A stretch of DNA of 64,000 bases from Phoebastria nigripes (Eukaryota > Chordata > Aves > Procellariiformes > Diomedeidae), in assembly GCA_035582835.1 (NCBI GenBank), contig JAYKAV010002793.1, forward strand, positions 823,007 through 887,006. Reading direction: 5' to 3'. Below, in pieces: positions 13,869 through 25,900 of this stretch. The notes under the pieces were generated by a model. That model saw only the letters and a program-made list of their open reading frames with translations. It ran no database searches and was not told the origin of the DNA. Positions within the stretch are counted from its first letter, which is position 1. Every line of letters starts with the position of its first letter. A program made the position numbers and the translations under genes.

Positions 13869-16800
13869 GTGAGTTGTGGACTGAAAGTAGTCCCATAAAA
13901 GGAGCATTTCTCAACTGTACACTTATGCTCTGGCTTCTTACATGTCTCAGGAGGTCATGCAAATGCAACATATGAATGCACAGTGATCCATAGGTCCTGC
14001 TGCCCCATGGGTCAGGTGCTCGTCTCTCATGTGGCCATTAACGCAGAAGAAGGCGTATAGTCTGCATTTACTGAGTGTGTTACGGTTTGGTTTTTCTGAA
14101 GCAGGAAGCACTTAAACTTCAAACTCAGTTCTGGTCACCAGGGCCACAAAGAAAGAGGGGCGCCTCAAAAGTTGGAGGGTGTAAAATTATACCTATTACA
14201 CTATTTATCTCCTTTTCAGTGCAACCTCTACCATTAAACAAAACTAACTAATCAGATGCCCTTTACATCTTTAAGTTAGATAAATTAATGACGGGCAGGG
14301 AGGAAATCTTTCCAAAACTAATTAATTACAGAGACATATTTGGTAAATTTATCTGTTGGGCTTTTAATCAAGTCTAAATGTCAAATTCACTAAATTTCAA
14401 TTTAATGTTCACAAAGTCATCCATTTTGGTAATTTACAACCTTATGGCACAATGTCAATGCTGGATCTTTTTGAATTTAGATATCTGACAAACTACAAAA
14501 CAAGAACAAAGATTGATAATATGATGTGGTATTCTTAAAATAGAAAATATATCTTCCAGTATTTGTCCTATGATTTTCCACCTTTAAACATACTGTGTTA
14601 AAATCTCATTCTTAGGTTTTCTGTTGTGACCATCAAATTGTCAGTTACAGAGCAAAAAACAGTTAATTTTCTTAAAACGATCAACATCCTTTGCATCTGT
14701 GTAAGACTATAGTAAGGAATAACTACCATCAGATACGCAGGGTCTGTTTTAGGGGGCATTTTTTATTCTGTTTATAAGAACTTCGATCTATTAATAAACC
14801 AACAGAGCAGTGACCCGTTTCATGTAAGATACTATCTAGTTCACTCAGTAGTAACACCAATTCCAACACTTATTTCCGTAATTTCCATGAAGGGTGGGAT
14901 GTGAGACATGCCATATAGGAAAGATCAGTAACACATATAGTGCTGTGAAAATGAATAATACAGGACAGTTTCAGAAGGTAATGGTTGGGAGGAGCCCGTA
15001 ATGCATCCAACAACCACACATAGTTCTACAGCTGATATCTCTTCCAAATACCAGTGATGCATGAATTTATCACTCTCTACACAAAGGCTAGCAGAGCTTT
15101 TTTGTTTTAACTCATGTAAACGTTCTCATATAAATAACTCANCTGCTTAGAAATTTACTAGGTGTTACTACCTGTGACCATGACTCCCACAGACTGTTTT
15201 ATATACTGCCTAAAGAAATATTTTCATTCTCTTGAGATGTGATATATTTATTGGAAAGTACCCTATCTGAAAAGTGTAAACAGGAGGGTTGTTTTGTGGG
15301 GTTTTTTGGTAACACATTAGCTTTTGAAACATGGCTGCCACCTCTACTGAAACTCACAGCATTTAACATTTCAGTAATAATTACAAAGGTAAAATTTTCC
15401 TAATTTTAAAAGTCAGCATAAAAAAATTGAGAAGACAATTACTCCATTGCCAAAACAGTCCCTAAGCAAGTACCTTTTAATGAAGAAATATAACTTCTAA
15501 TATGTGGAATATATTTTAAGATCCTTTCAACTGCAAAGTATAATCATCTTCCGGGAGCATGCCTCATTATTTCCTGACAGTCAATGCTGCCAAAATGAAG
15601 TATCTCCTGCAATTCTGAAACTGTTTTGGCAGGTGGGGAAAAATGATTGAAAACTTTAGTTACATAACCTTCAAGAATAAATGATGAGTTATCTCTGTTG
15701 TACTTCACTGTATCGTGCAGTGCAGAAATTGAGCAATTAACTGTAAGCAAATATTCATTACAATTCTCCAGTAATTTATATATAGAGCAATTTCTCACAA
15801 AGTCAAACATATCAGTTTGATACTTTGATCATAAATCTTTTTCATATTTTCAAATATTCTCCATGCTTTCACTGCTGTCTTGCAATTTTTCAGTGATATT
15901 CCAACATAAAATAGTCTCTAATATTTTTATACTTTTGTTGGAAGCATCAGAGATGTGAAAGAAAAGTACGCTCTTTTTCAGCCAAATCTATCATAATTTT
16001 TTGTAACTAAAAGAGTAGCTAACATGCTGTTGTTAATACACGAAGCAGTTCCTCCCACATCCCCCACCACCAGAAGGTATTTTTTTCATAGGTGAATGTC
16101 AGAAAACAAAACTAGTTGTTTTGCCACCTTAATCAAACAATCTGTTTTAGTGACTGTGGATCACGCTATCGTATGGTTTTATTGTGTCTGCAGAAGATAC
16201 CCTATTTTCTGTATATTCACGTTTCTTAGAAACAATTACAGCTTTCACTATTTTGCATCTTAAAAGATACACCAGAATTATTTTTATTACCTAATTCCAT
16301 CTTAGAGTCCACAATGCAGACTTCTTCTGCACAGAAAAAGCCTTACAGAAGTGATTGTTTTCTGAACTGATCCATGCAAAGTCTTCTTTCCACTAATTAA
16401 AAAAAAAAAAAAGCAAAGTTTCTTATCGTTACATTGTAGGGGATAAAAGTAGAGGGAAGAGAGGGAAGCCAGATGGAAAGGAAGATGAGGAAGGAATTGT
16501 TCACTGGAAATGCAACTTAACAAACTAAAACTGAGTAAGCTTTGGACTCAACTTTAGTTTAGGATCACAGTGCTGAACATCTTTTATGTGGTAGGATAAT
16601 ATAAAGCATATTGTGTGTCTGTATTCCATCACACAAATACTTAGCTGTGCAAAACATGCAGTATAAAATAAAAAGACTGATCATAAAAAGCAATCCTAAT
16701 TACTATTTTTCTAGATGGAATAAATATACTGGAAAATACACTTCAAATGAATTTTTCACTTCATTTAAGGGTTGAAAACACTTCTCCTTGAAGTTCCTGA

Positions 16801-19632
16801 TGACACAAAGGAATCTTTGGTTTTACAGCTACTTTGTAAGCAGTATTTGAGGTCTAGGACACAAGGTGATCTAAACATCAGCAAGTTATTCTTGGGAAAC
16901 ACAAGAAAAAAGCAGAGTAGCTCAGATTCATTTATTCAAAAGTCCTTCAGAACAGGTAAAAACTTACAGTACCCTCCTCCATTATTCCTAGTTCTTTACA
17001 TCACGAGCTAGCTTTTTCAGTTTACAAGCAATGTGCTCAGTTTAGGGTATGCATGAATCTTCTCCAATTCTGGAGAGAGTCCTTCACCTCACTCTTTCTT
17101 TGATACTTTCACCAAGTCCCTGTCTTAAGCTCAAATGAAGCTCACTTCTTTTCCCAGTTCTACCGCATGGCTTTAGCCCCCTCCTACATTCTCCTCAGTA
17201 CCTGGAAAACATTCAGATCACTTAACAGTGATACAGCGTAGCATCTTTCTTCATTGATATGCTGCTGAGCCTGAAAGAAAATTTGCAAAGAACTCTGATA
17301 AGGCCTTCACCTAGAAACTTCCAGGGTCTGGTAGGAAGAGCTGACTTGCTACCATGTTTAAAACTCCTCTCACACACACACTACTCACTGAGCTTGGTGT
17401 CCTTATATAGGAAAGTATTTGTTGGTTACATATGTATTAATCTTCTAGAAGTTATTTTCCTGGCATGCCATGTCCTTCTGAGGTAAAAAGAGCAAAAAGA
17501 GGCACACAGAGGAAAAAGCGCATTTTAGGAGACAAAGAGTAAAACATGAAGCCACTGCCACAATTTTATTTCAGACGTAAAAATTGTTTGCTTTTAGAAA
17601 TGATAAATGAGAACGTTCTCTTTTTTTTCTTTGTACTTTGTGAATTGCATGTTTTCTTAAAAATAGGTTACTTCAGACATAATTAGACAGAAAACCTGTC
17701 TCAATCAACAATTACAGTGTTCACTGTCACTCTTCAAAGATTTGATTAATCAATACAGCTTTCCCTTATTTGTGTAATGGATGAATTAAATAAGGATTGT
17801 CTTCAAAAATAAAGGACACCTAATAGAATTGAAGGGTTTAATGACCATCTCAGGTACTACAGAGAAAAGTATTTTCTCAGCAGATCTTAGGGCTGGGATG
17901 AAAGGAAAATGGCAGGATGCATTCCTCTATTCACTAACAGAAGAAAATAAAAAAATCACCCAGCACTTCAATCTTTCCATCTTCTCATATATGAAATCTT
18001 ACACTGATGTTCTCATTAAAAAAAATTCTAGTTAACCAGTCCCCACTTTTCCTTCTTCCTAAATCGCCAGTATTAAAAGAGTTCCATATCCTTTCTGAGC
18101 TACATCTGATACTCACAACTCCTTTTCTGCTGTCAGTCTTGTCCAATACAAATGATTTCTTCCTTTCCAAAGACCAACAGACCAGATATTATCACCTCAC
18201 TATGTCCCGTCTCATTTATGTCCAGATTTTCTTGCTATTGATTTTGTATTCTTCTGTGTGAGCTGGGATTTTAACAGCTTCTTTCAGAATATCCTTACTC
18301 CTCACAACAAGAAGAAGTGACAGCTAAACGAAATGTAACTCTTGCAGGGCTGAAATTATGGCGAGAGATTATTTTATGCTGCTTGCTACAGTCTGAAGAA
18401 ACGNGAATACAAAAGGAAAAAGGTGTCCCTTTTTTAAAGTGTTTACATGATTATAATGTGAAAAATGTTTCAAAGACAGCTTTATTACATTATATTGGTA
18501 CTGATACAGTTGTATATAACATTAGTACATAGTGTGTGTATGGGCGAGTCTGTTAAGACTTTCTTTGTATGCAAAGTGACTCTTCAAATACAGTAGAGTA
18601 TAACATTTGTCACATTAAGAAAATTAATGTTCTGTAACAGATGATTAGGTAATGAGATCACATTACTTGGTGACAGTAAGTATCCTTATACTATTCACAT
18701 TAACATTTAAAGCAACATAAATAAAAAAATGGACTTTGTATGTTAAAATATTCATTAAATACCATTTAAAGTAATGGTAGGTTATGATACATCTCAGTCA
18801 ACGTGGACATCTTGTTTACAAACTTCTTTCAGCCTTTGACTAAAGTCTTTTCAACAAACAGGAATAAAACCACAAAGCAAGTCATTATTACTATTGGATT
18901 CCCTCTGCTTACTTGAAGTAGGGAAAAGTATCTCTATTCTCTGTTGTCACCAGTGATAAACTCATCACCTTCAGGACTTGCTTCTGTCCTCTGCGAAAGT
19001 TAGTTTGAATTAATTTCTACTCAAGAAGTACTAGTTTAGCCATATTTCAGCTCATGTTTTGCTATAGATACTTGTTGCTTCTTATGTGAATGGTCCTTTG
19101 TTATGTATAAAAGGCATTTCTAATAGTAGATTCCCATCTACTTTCTTTCTCAAGCGAAAGGCTGCACAGCTCATTCAGATAAATTAGGAAAGCCTGCAGA
19201 GGCCACTAAGTGGCAGCTGCCCATAGGAAGAGCACTGCTTCACTCAGCAGACTTTCCAGTGGCTCTCAATGGATTATTCACTATATTTCCTTTAGGAAAA
19301 GCAGCTTCTGACTTCATGTACTACTCCCAGGCAGCTGCACCGTAAAGACTGGAAGAGTTATTCTACTCTGCCGTCATTAGTACTAATAAGGATTTAAGCA
19401 GCTGAGCTTTCAGTGAAAGAAACGTGGGAAGAAATTCATTGTGCTTCCTTCAGATATTTAATAAACAAAGGAAACCAAACTCTGACCTTGATGGTCATTA
19501 AAGATATCGCAATGCCTATAATTTGTGTTTCTCCTGTATACTTAGCTTTATGCAATATATACTGCTGAGTTTAATTATATTTCAAAGCATTGCCAAAGCT
19601 GGAAAATTCAATCAGGTATTTTTCTATCTTGA
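13869..19632. other. AT-rich unique sequence, no gene seen
   Basis: About 5.8 kb with no named repeat and no coding frame of note. There are A- or T-runs near 16400 and 17620. Confidence 0.65.
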
Positions 19633-19637
19633 TGACC
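19633..19637. repeat. Target-site duplication, left copy (TGACC)
   Basis: TGACC immediately precedes the LTR and is repeated exactly at 20422-20426 on its far side. Confidence 0.85.
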
Positions 19638-20421
19638 TGTGATGGGCTGACTTTTGCCGGCCACTAGATCCCCACCCAGTCACTCTCTCACTCCCCCTTC
19701 TCAACAGGGCAGGGGGAGAAAATAAGATGAAAAAAAGTTTGTGGGTTGAGATAACGACAACAGGCAGATCACTGACCAGTTACTGTCACAGGCAAAACAG
19801 AGTCAACTTGGGGAAAATTAATTTAATTTATTGCCCATTAAAATAGACTTGGATGGTGAGAAAAAAGTCAAAACCTANAACACCTTCCCCCCACACCCTC
19901 CTTCTTCCCAGGCTCACCTTCACCCCTTCATCCCCGACTCCTCTACCTCCTCCCCGAAGCAGCACAGGGGGATGGGGAATGGGGGCTGTGGTCAGTCCAC
20001 AACAGCTCCTCTCTGCCGCTCCTTCCTCCTCATACTTTTCCCTGCTCCGGCCCGGGGCCTTCCCAGGGGCTGCAGGGAAACACCTGCCCCGCCGGGGTCC
20101 CCCCCGGGGCCGCAGGGCCATCTCTGCCGGGGCGCCTGGAGCACCTCCTCCCCTCCCCCTGCTCTCCCCTCGGGGCTCGCAGGGCTGTTCCTCACACTGT
20201 TTCCCTCCGCCCTGGCTGCCGGGCAGCGTTTTGCCCTTTCTTCCCCAGGCTTTCCCCGAGGCGCCCGCCCGTGGCTGAGGGGCTCAGCTGTGCCCTGCGG
20301 TGGGGCCGTTGGNGCCGGCTGGAACCGGCCCCTGTGTCCGGCGCGGGGCAGCCCCGGCCGCGCCTCACGGGGGCCGCCCCTGCAGGCCCCCACCAACACC
20401 TCGCACTGTAAAACCAATATA
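19638..20421 (-). mobile_element. Solo LTR of an avian endogenous retrovirus, family A, complete, minus orientation
   Basis: The element is 784 bp and flanked by a perfect 5-bp duplication (TGACC), so it is a full solo LTR left after recombination between two LTRs. Read on the plus strand it starts TGTGATGGGCTGAC. It ends ...CCAATATA, where TA replaces the expected CA terminus. A minus-strand AATAAA signal lies at 19827-19832, and the segment near 19747 (GGGTTGAGATAA) is shared with the related fragments at 35.6 and 36.9 kb. A 5-bp duplication fits an ERVL-like (class III) element, but I cannot fix the class. From about 19880 to 20400 it is very GC-rich with roughly 30 or more CpG sites, which opens long meaningless frames (197 codons plus, 189 minus). 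No retroviral coding sequence is present. Confidence 0.8.
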
Positions 20422-20426
20422 TGACC
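20422..20426. repeat. Target-site duplication, right copy (TGACC)
   Basis: Exact copy of 19633-19637, marking the outer end of the solo LTR. Confidence 0.85.
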
Positions 20427-22847
20427 AAAATAAAAAACAGAATAAAGCAGCATAGTTCCCTCTAAATAACAATCTATTATTATTTGCGTTTGAATTTTGT
20501 AGATGAAAATTAAAGTTCCAGTAATAGACCAAAGCAATAATTCCCACTGANCTGAAAACATCAGGAATTGGACATAAGCTTTCTATGTCCCTGGGTTATT
20601 TATCAGAATACAATAGCCACATTAAGTAAGAACCAAAGAACAATTTATTAGCATAAAGGTGGTCTTGTTATCAGCATAAACACTAAGCTTTGCTTATGCT
20701 GCAACCTAACCAGTTGATTTGGTCGACCCAAACCAAAACCCAACAACAAACCAACCCCCTAACACCCAAAGAACTCTTGAATTACACAAATATGACCCCT
20801 ACTTCGGTATAAAGGTGGCTTCCTTCATGCACTTAAAGCTTGAAACCAAATTGTATGAACATCTGTGAAAACGCTTCAGGTTTATTCTGTTAAGGGGAGA
20901 TCTTTTAAAGTCAAATGAACTACTTCACACGGGGTTTTTTGGCATTAAGTATATGCTGAGGTATGAAATTGCATTAGGATGTAAATTACTTTGTTTGAGA
21001 GAGAAGCAAAGTCAGGTAGTTCTGTGTTTCATAAAAAAGTTTCAGATTTTGAATTGGTGAATTAGACACAGTTTCTTCCTGTTTTCAGAGAAAGCCACAA
21101 GACATCAGAAGTCAGCAGGACACTCTCACAATCTTAAAACATCCCAAAGGCTCTCAGGTTAGTGACCTAAAAAGCAGCACTCCGGCTTCCAACAGCATCT
21201 CGTTCTTCTCCAACTATTTCTTATTGATACTTTCCTTTCANGAAGCCTTCCATCTTCTCTTGATATCATTAATATTTATTTCCAAAGTTATTGCAATATT
21301 TTTTAAATACTAAAGGAAAGCAAGTTCAACATCTATTTACGTTCCTAGCTATATATATATTATTGTGCCTCAAGACCTTATTTTTAAATGTGTCTATGTG
21401 CCTTAAGAGGAATATAGGAATGAAATATATTTTCAAAAGAACAGTTCGGGTGACCAACTCAAACAAGACACGAAAGTTAGCAGAAGCAGCTGGAGCATTG
21501 CTGGTGTCTGTCCGTATATGTAGATACCCTCAGAAAAAGGTAGTCCTCAGAGCTACCTCCTGAAAACCAAACTCTACCCACCTCTGTTGTAATACTCAGA
21601 TTACAAAGTGGTCACAGAGACACTGAAAAACTTCTAAGCTTTTGGAGTTCTCTAGTTTGGATTATTTATAAACATGCACCAGTAGTCATAAATCTATATA
21701 CAGGGACACACCTACTGTTTCTATAGATTTAGATGTTAAATCCCCCATATGTAGTGGACTCAGTGCAGTGAATCTATGCCACTGCAAATTGCACATAACT
21801 CACCTCTTAGAGAGATTTACAATAGACAATGTCTTTAAATTTCAGCCAGTATAGTGATATTCTGCATCCATAATGACTAGAAATTCTTTGAGTCTATAAT
21901 AACAAATGTCCATTTCTACTACAGTGATACTTAACTGAGAGGTTATTTTCCTAAATATATTGGAAGAAATTTATTAACAAACTTAAATACTGAATGTATG
22001 AATAAAATAGCATAAAACCAAAATCACACTGATTCATTAAGCTAGAGGACACGAAGAGCAGGATTTACTTAGCAGCATGGCAGGAAAAGGAACCTCTATG
22101 GTCATGAAGCCTTGTCTGTTCTATTGATTACAGACCTACATTTTCAAACCACTTGAGCTATTTTCCTTTATTTCTCCTATTTAAGCTGCTTTAGGACCTT
22201 ACTCTTAATTTTAAACCTTAGTTTATTCTTGTCCAATTCAGGCTTTTTGCTTACTGTATTTCTTCTCTTACACTCAAGATATGAAAGGAGAGCAATTATT
22301 TTGCCCCTTTGCCATCGTTTTTCTAGGCTGGGTAATTTAAGTCTCAACTGGAAAAGAAGACTTTCTACTCATCGGACTATCACCTTTACAACTTCAGATC
22401 TCCTGAATATAGGGCCAGTAACACCTTACTTGGACAGACAGGTAAGCATTGTCTTTCTCCACCTTTATCTGCTGATAAAACTCCCTTTTAAAAAATGTGA
22501 TTATTTCTAATTTCAAAAATCAGGACTTGCATTTTTTTTTTCCTATTTCATTACACTTCAATTGTTTCAAGCCTCAAGGTCGTCACTTTTCAAATGATAT
22601 CTCAAACCACATATCTAGCCAAAATGTCTCAAAATTTCATGTCAGTGTGTGTTCACACTTCTTGTTTTGGAGACAAAGTAATTAAATAAAATATTAATGA
22701 ACTCCTAAATAAGGAAAAACACTATTAATTTCTCTCCAGACAAGTATTTCTTCTTTAAGCAAAACATTGCCTCAGCTTTAGCCACTTCTATCCATTTTAT
22801 AACATTATGCCATTACCCTTTTATTTTTTTTTCACTAACTGTTTCCT
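20427..22847. other. AT-rich unique sequence, no gene seen
   Basis: No named repeat or gene. The part near 22280-22350 has a faint, unconvincing resemblance to old CR1. Confidence 0.6.
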
Positions 22848-22950
22848 ATGGTGCATTGTATCAAGTGCGCTTCTAAAGTAGAGACATGGATCTCTAGAAT
22901 TTCCTTTTAGTCAGAAAAAAAGTCAACCTTGTGTAAATCCTTCCTACATT
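22848..22950 (-). mobile_element. Possible very old CR1 LINE fragment
   Basis: Sequence around TGTATCAAGTGCGCTTCTAA resembles the reverse complement of the reverse-transcriptase end of ancient CR1 elements shared by birds, turtles and crocodilians. Many positions differ, so this is a memory-based, low-confidence call. Confidence 0.25.
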
Positions 22951-25900
22951 TAGCCTGAAATAGGAGTTATGCCACACTGCCCACCAAGACTTCACTTTAT
23001 TGCTCTGTTATATCTGACATTTTTGTTTATATTCGTATTTAGAGGAATTTTAAACATATGAAAGAGGTCTTTCTGAACAGTTTGCAACTGATATTTTGTT
23101 CCCATAGTCTTTAAAATTTTTGTCACAGAAACACACTAAACACTACTACATATAAATGAAAATGTTTTCATATTGAATATCTGCTATTTGCAATCAGAAA
23201 TTTCTAGAAGAGAGCTAAAGTTACTTTCAGATCTTTCATAGTTGGACACAAACATCTTACAAGGCCTTAAAAAATCTTTTTTCCTCATGAATGTGGTTGT
23301 TATGTAAATGCAATAATCAAATTCAAGTCCAACTTAAAAGTAAAATGCTTAATGCATACATTTATTTCAATCTGTAAGTTAACTTTGTAAGTGTCACATA
23401 AAAGCATATTTGAGCTTGACTAGGGACTATCCAATAGTGATTATTAGACAGTAATTGAGTATTGCATTAAAGCTTGACACAGCCACAAGGGACACAGAAA
23501 GAGTAAAAATTCTGCAGAGATAATAGGTAATTTGTAGGAATGTGTATCCATTTGAATTCCCTTAGAAGTTTCCCAGTTGACGGTCAAACCACTGAGTTCA
23601 AAAACAACACCGCTTAAATTGGAAGATGAAAGTAAACAAATATAAGCTGATGGNTCAAAGTAAAGTGTTGTCTTCAGTCAGTTTTGCTTTTCATCCTTGT
23701 TATACTTCACAGATCTTGCTGAGCAGCAAAAAGTATTCTCATTTTTTGTCAAAGACAGCATTAAAATACCTTCAACTAGAATTAGAGCTAAATAAATCTT
23801 TTCAAACAAAGCAAAACAAGATAAACTTACCTGCGTCCAAAAGTAATTACATTCTAAAATATGCATGAATTTTGCTGATTTTTCTCAACTCTGGGCAAAG
23901 GCATGAATAAGCTTTGGCGTAATACTGAGTCAAGAAAAATTAAGTTATTGCTCTGTTTAAAAAAAAAAAAGTTATTAACAAGGAACAGGTATGTTAGTAA
24001 TACTTTTTTAGCAGTGTTCACACTATTACCAGAGAAGCCCACAAAATAATGATAGCTCCTTAAATTAGGAAAAAAGGGAAAACAAAATTTCACTCCATTG
24101 CAGAGAAGGGACTTACCCATTTGTGTTTTATTTTAAACATTTCAGCTTAACAATCAAAATGTCTGTACTCAATTGCAAAGTGGCCTAGCAAAGTGCCCAG
24201 AGCACAAAGCACTAAAATAATCAACTCAGCAAAAGACAACCTGTAAAACATGTCAACCACCACTTCGAGTTTCATAATTGCTCTTTTGCAACGTATACTG
24301 AAGGTAACACAATGGGTTTAGATGGCAAGACATTTTTGCTTGTTTTCATCCCATAGTCTCACACGTACTTGGAAGTCAAGAAGTGAAGAAATCATGGGAG
24401 AACACCAGAGCCAGCAGACATACAGTATTGCCACTCAGAGAAAGTAGCAGTGACAGGACTGATACAGGAGATCCCAGAACAGCATTATAAATATTTCAAC
24501 ACAAAAACGGACTCAAGATTAAAACAAACAAAAACCCCCTAATGAATAAACACCCAGAAAAACAGACACTGAATCTGCACCTGACAGTTTTGGGAGATGT
24601 TTAAAATAAGACCAAGATCTAATTTACCCTCAATTCTGCCAAAACAAAATCCAACCAACTAAGATTTGGAAAAACTGAAATTACTTTTATCGATAATAGA
24701 GAAGTATAGCTAACCTCCGTCTGCCAGTGAAAAGCCCAAATTATAAAATGATGTGAAGGCTAGAACAAAATAAATTCCATGTGTATAATTCAAGTGCAAA
24801 TGTTATTACTACTTGGAGTCACAAATCATTGTAAAATAACATAAAAGGCATGAATTTTGAATAAGTGAAGACAAATAAATACTTGACTTGAATAAAATGA
24901 AATACGATATTCACCACCATTGAGTGCGTGCAGCTTGAAAGTATGTAATTATTTATCATAGCAAATTACCTTTCTAGTAGATAATTACAAGCTTGTTCAT
25001 ATACATGAAACAGTGAACAAAAAACAAAGCTGTAGCGCACAGAAATTCCATAAGCTGAAGCAATGCAGACTACAATAAGACAATAAAGTTCACCTGTCTT
25101 AACTGACTACCTGTACTATCTGCAAAATATCACCTTCATGATGGAGAGATTTAACTACAGGAGAGACTCTAAAGACGTGTTTTTTTCTGTCATGGACTTG
25201 TTATATCAAGAAAATATTTGGATCTCAGGCAGCTTCCCAGAAATCAGGCACATCATCTGCCTCACCCCTAAAAGGCAATTGAATGTCTATCACCAAATAC
25301 TTGCCTGGAATCACTGCAGCGATTGAAAAGGGTGTTGTTATTTCAAATATTTATTTCATGTGGTCATGCAAATCTTCCTTAGTACTCCCGATGTATAAGT
25401 GTGTAAGTGATTCCAATCACTTTCTTCTATAGGTAGTCTACTACTGCTTCTATATAACCACAGCTTTTCTAAGCTGTTNGCAAAACTTGTGAAATTGGGC
25501 CTGTATTTGATTTTAGGGCTCAGGCAGTTATAACAATTTTACAACTTTTATATGGTAACTGACCCCTTGCAGNGAACTCTCCTCTGTATGTTGCAATCTC
25601 AACATTGAAATGAAATGTTGTATGGAGATGACCGTCTCCAGTAGCGTTGCCTCTTATTCACTGTGTGAACAGCATCATTTTCAGTCGTTTTCTTCTTATG
25701 ATTACATACCAGTCTTAATACTCACAAAAAGGTCAATTGATATGGATGGGACTGTGTCTACTGATGAAATAGGATTATCATTAATCTTTGTTTTAAAGAC
25801 AAAGTAGTAATTTTTTTTTGTTATACACCTGCAACCTCTACATATTCACTACTAATGAATGCATGTATATAAATTTAAACCACACTGAACAGTTAGCTTT

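Noticed and set aside
13525..13971. 148-codon minus frame
   Set aside because: It crosses both AT-rich and GC-rich sequence with no recognised domain. The plus-strand donor motif in the same place is the more interesting signal.
19831..20424. 197-codon plus frame and 189-codon minus frame
   Set aside because: Both lie within or across the CpG-rich solo LTR. They are Pro/Gly/Ala/Arg-rich translations of GC-rich DNA with few stop codons, and neither shows a retroviral or cellular domain.
22280..22350. Possible old CR1 piece
   Set aside because: Similarity was too weak and too short to separate from chance.
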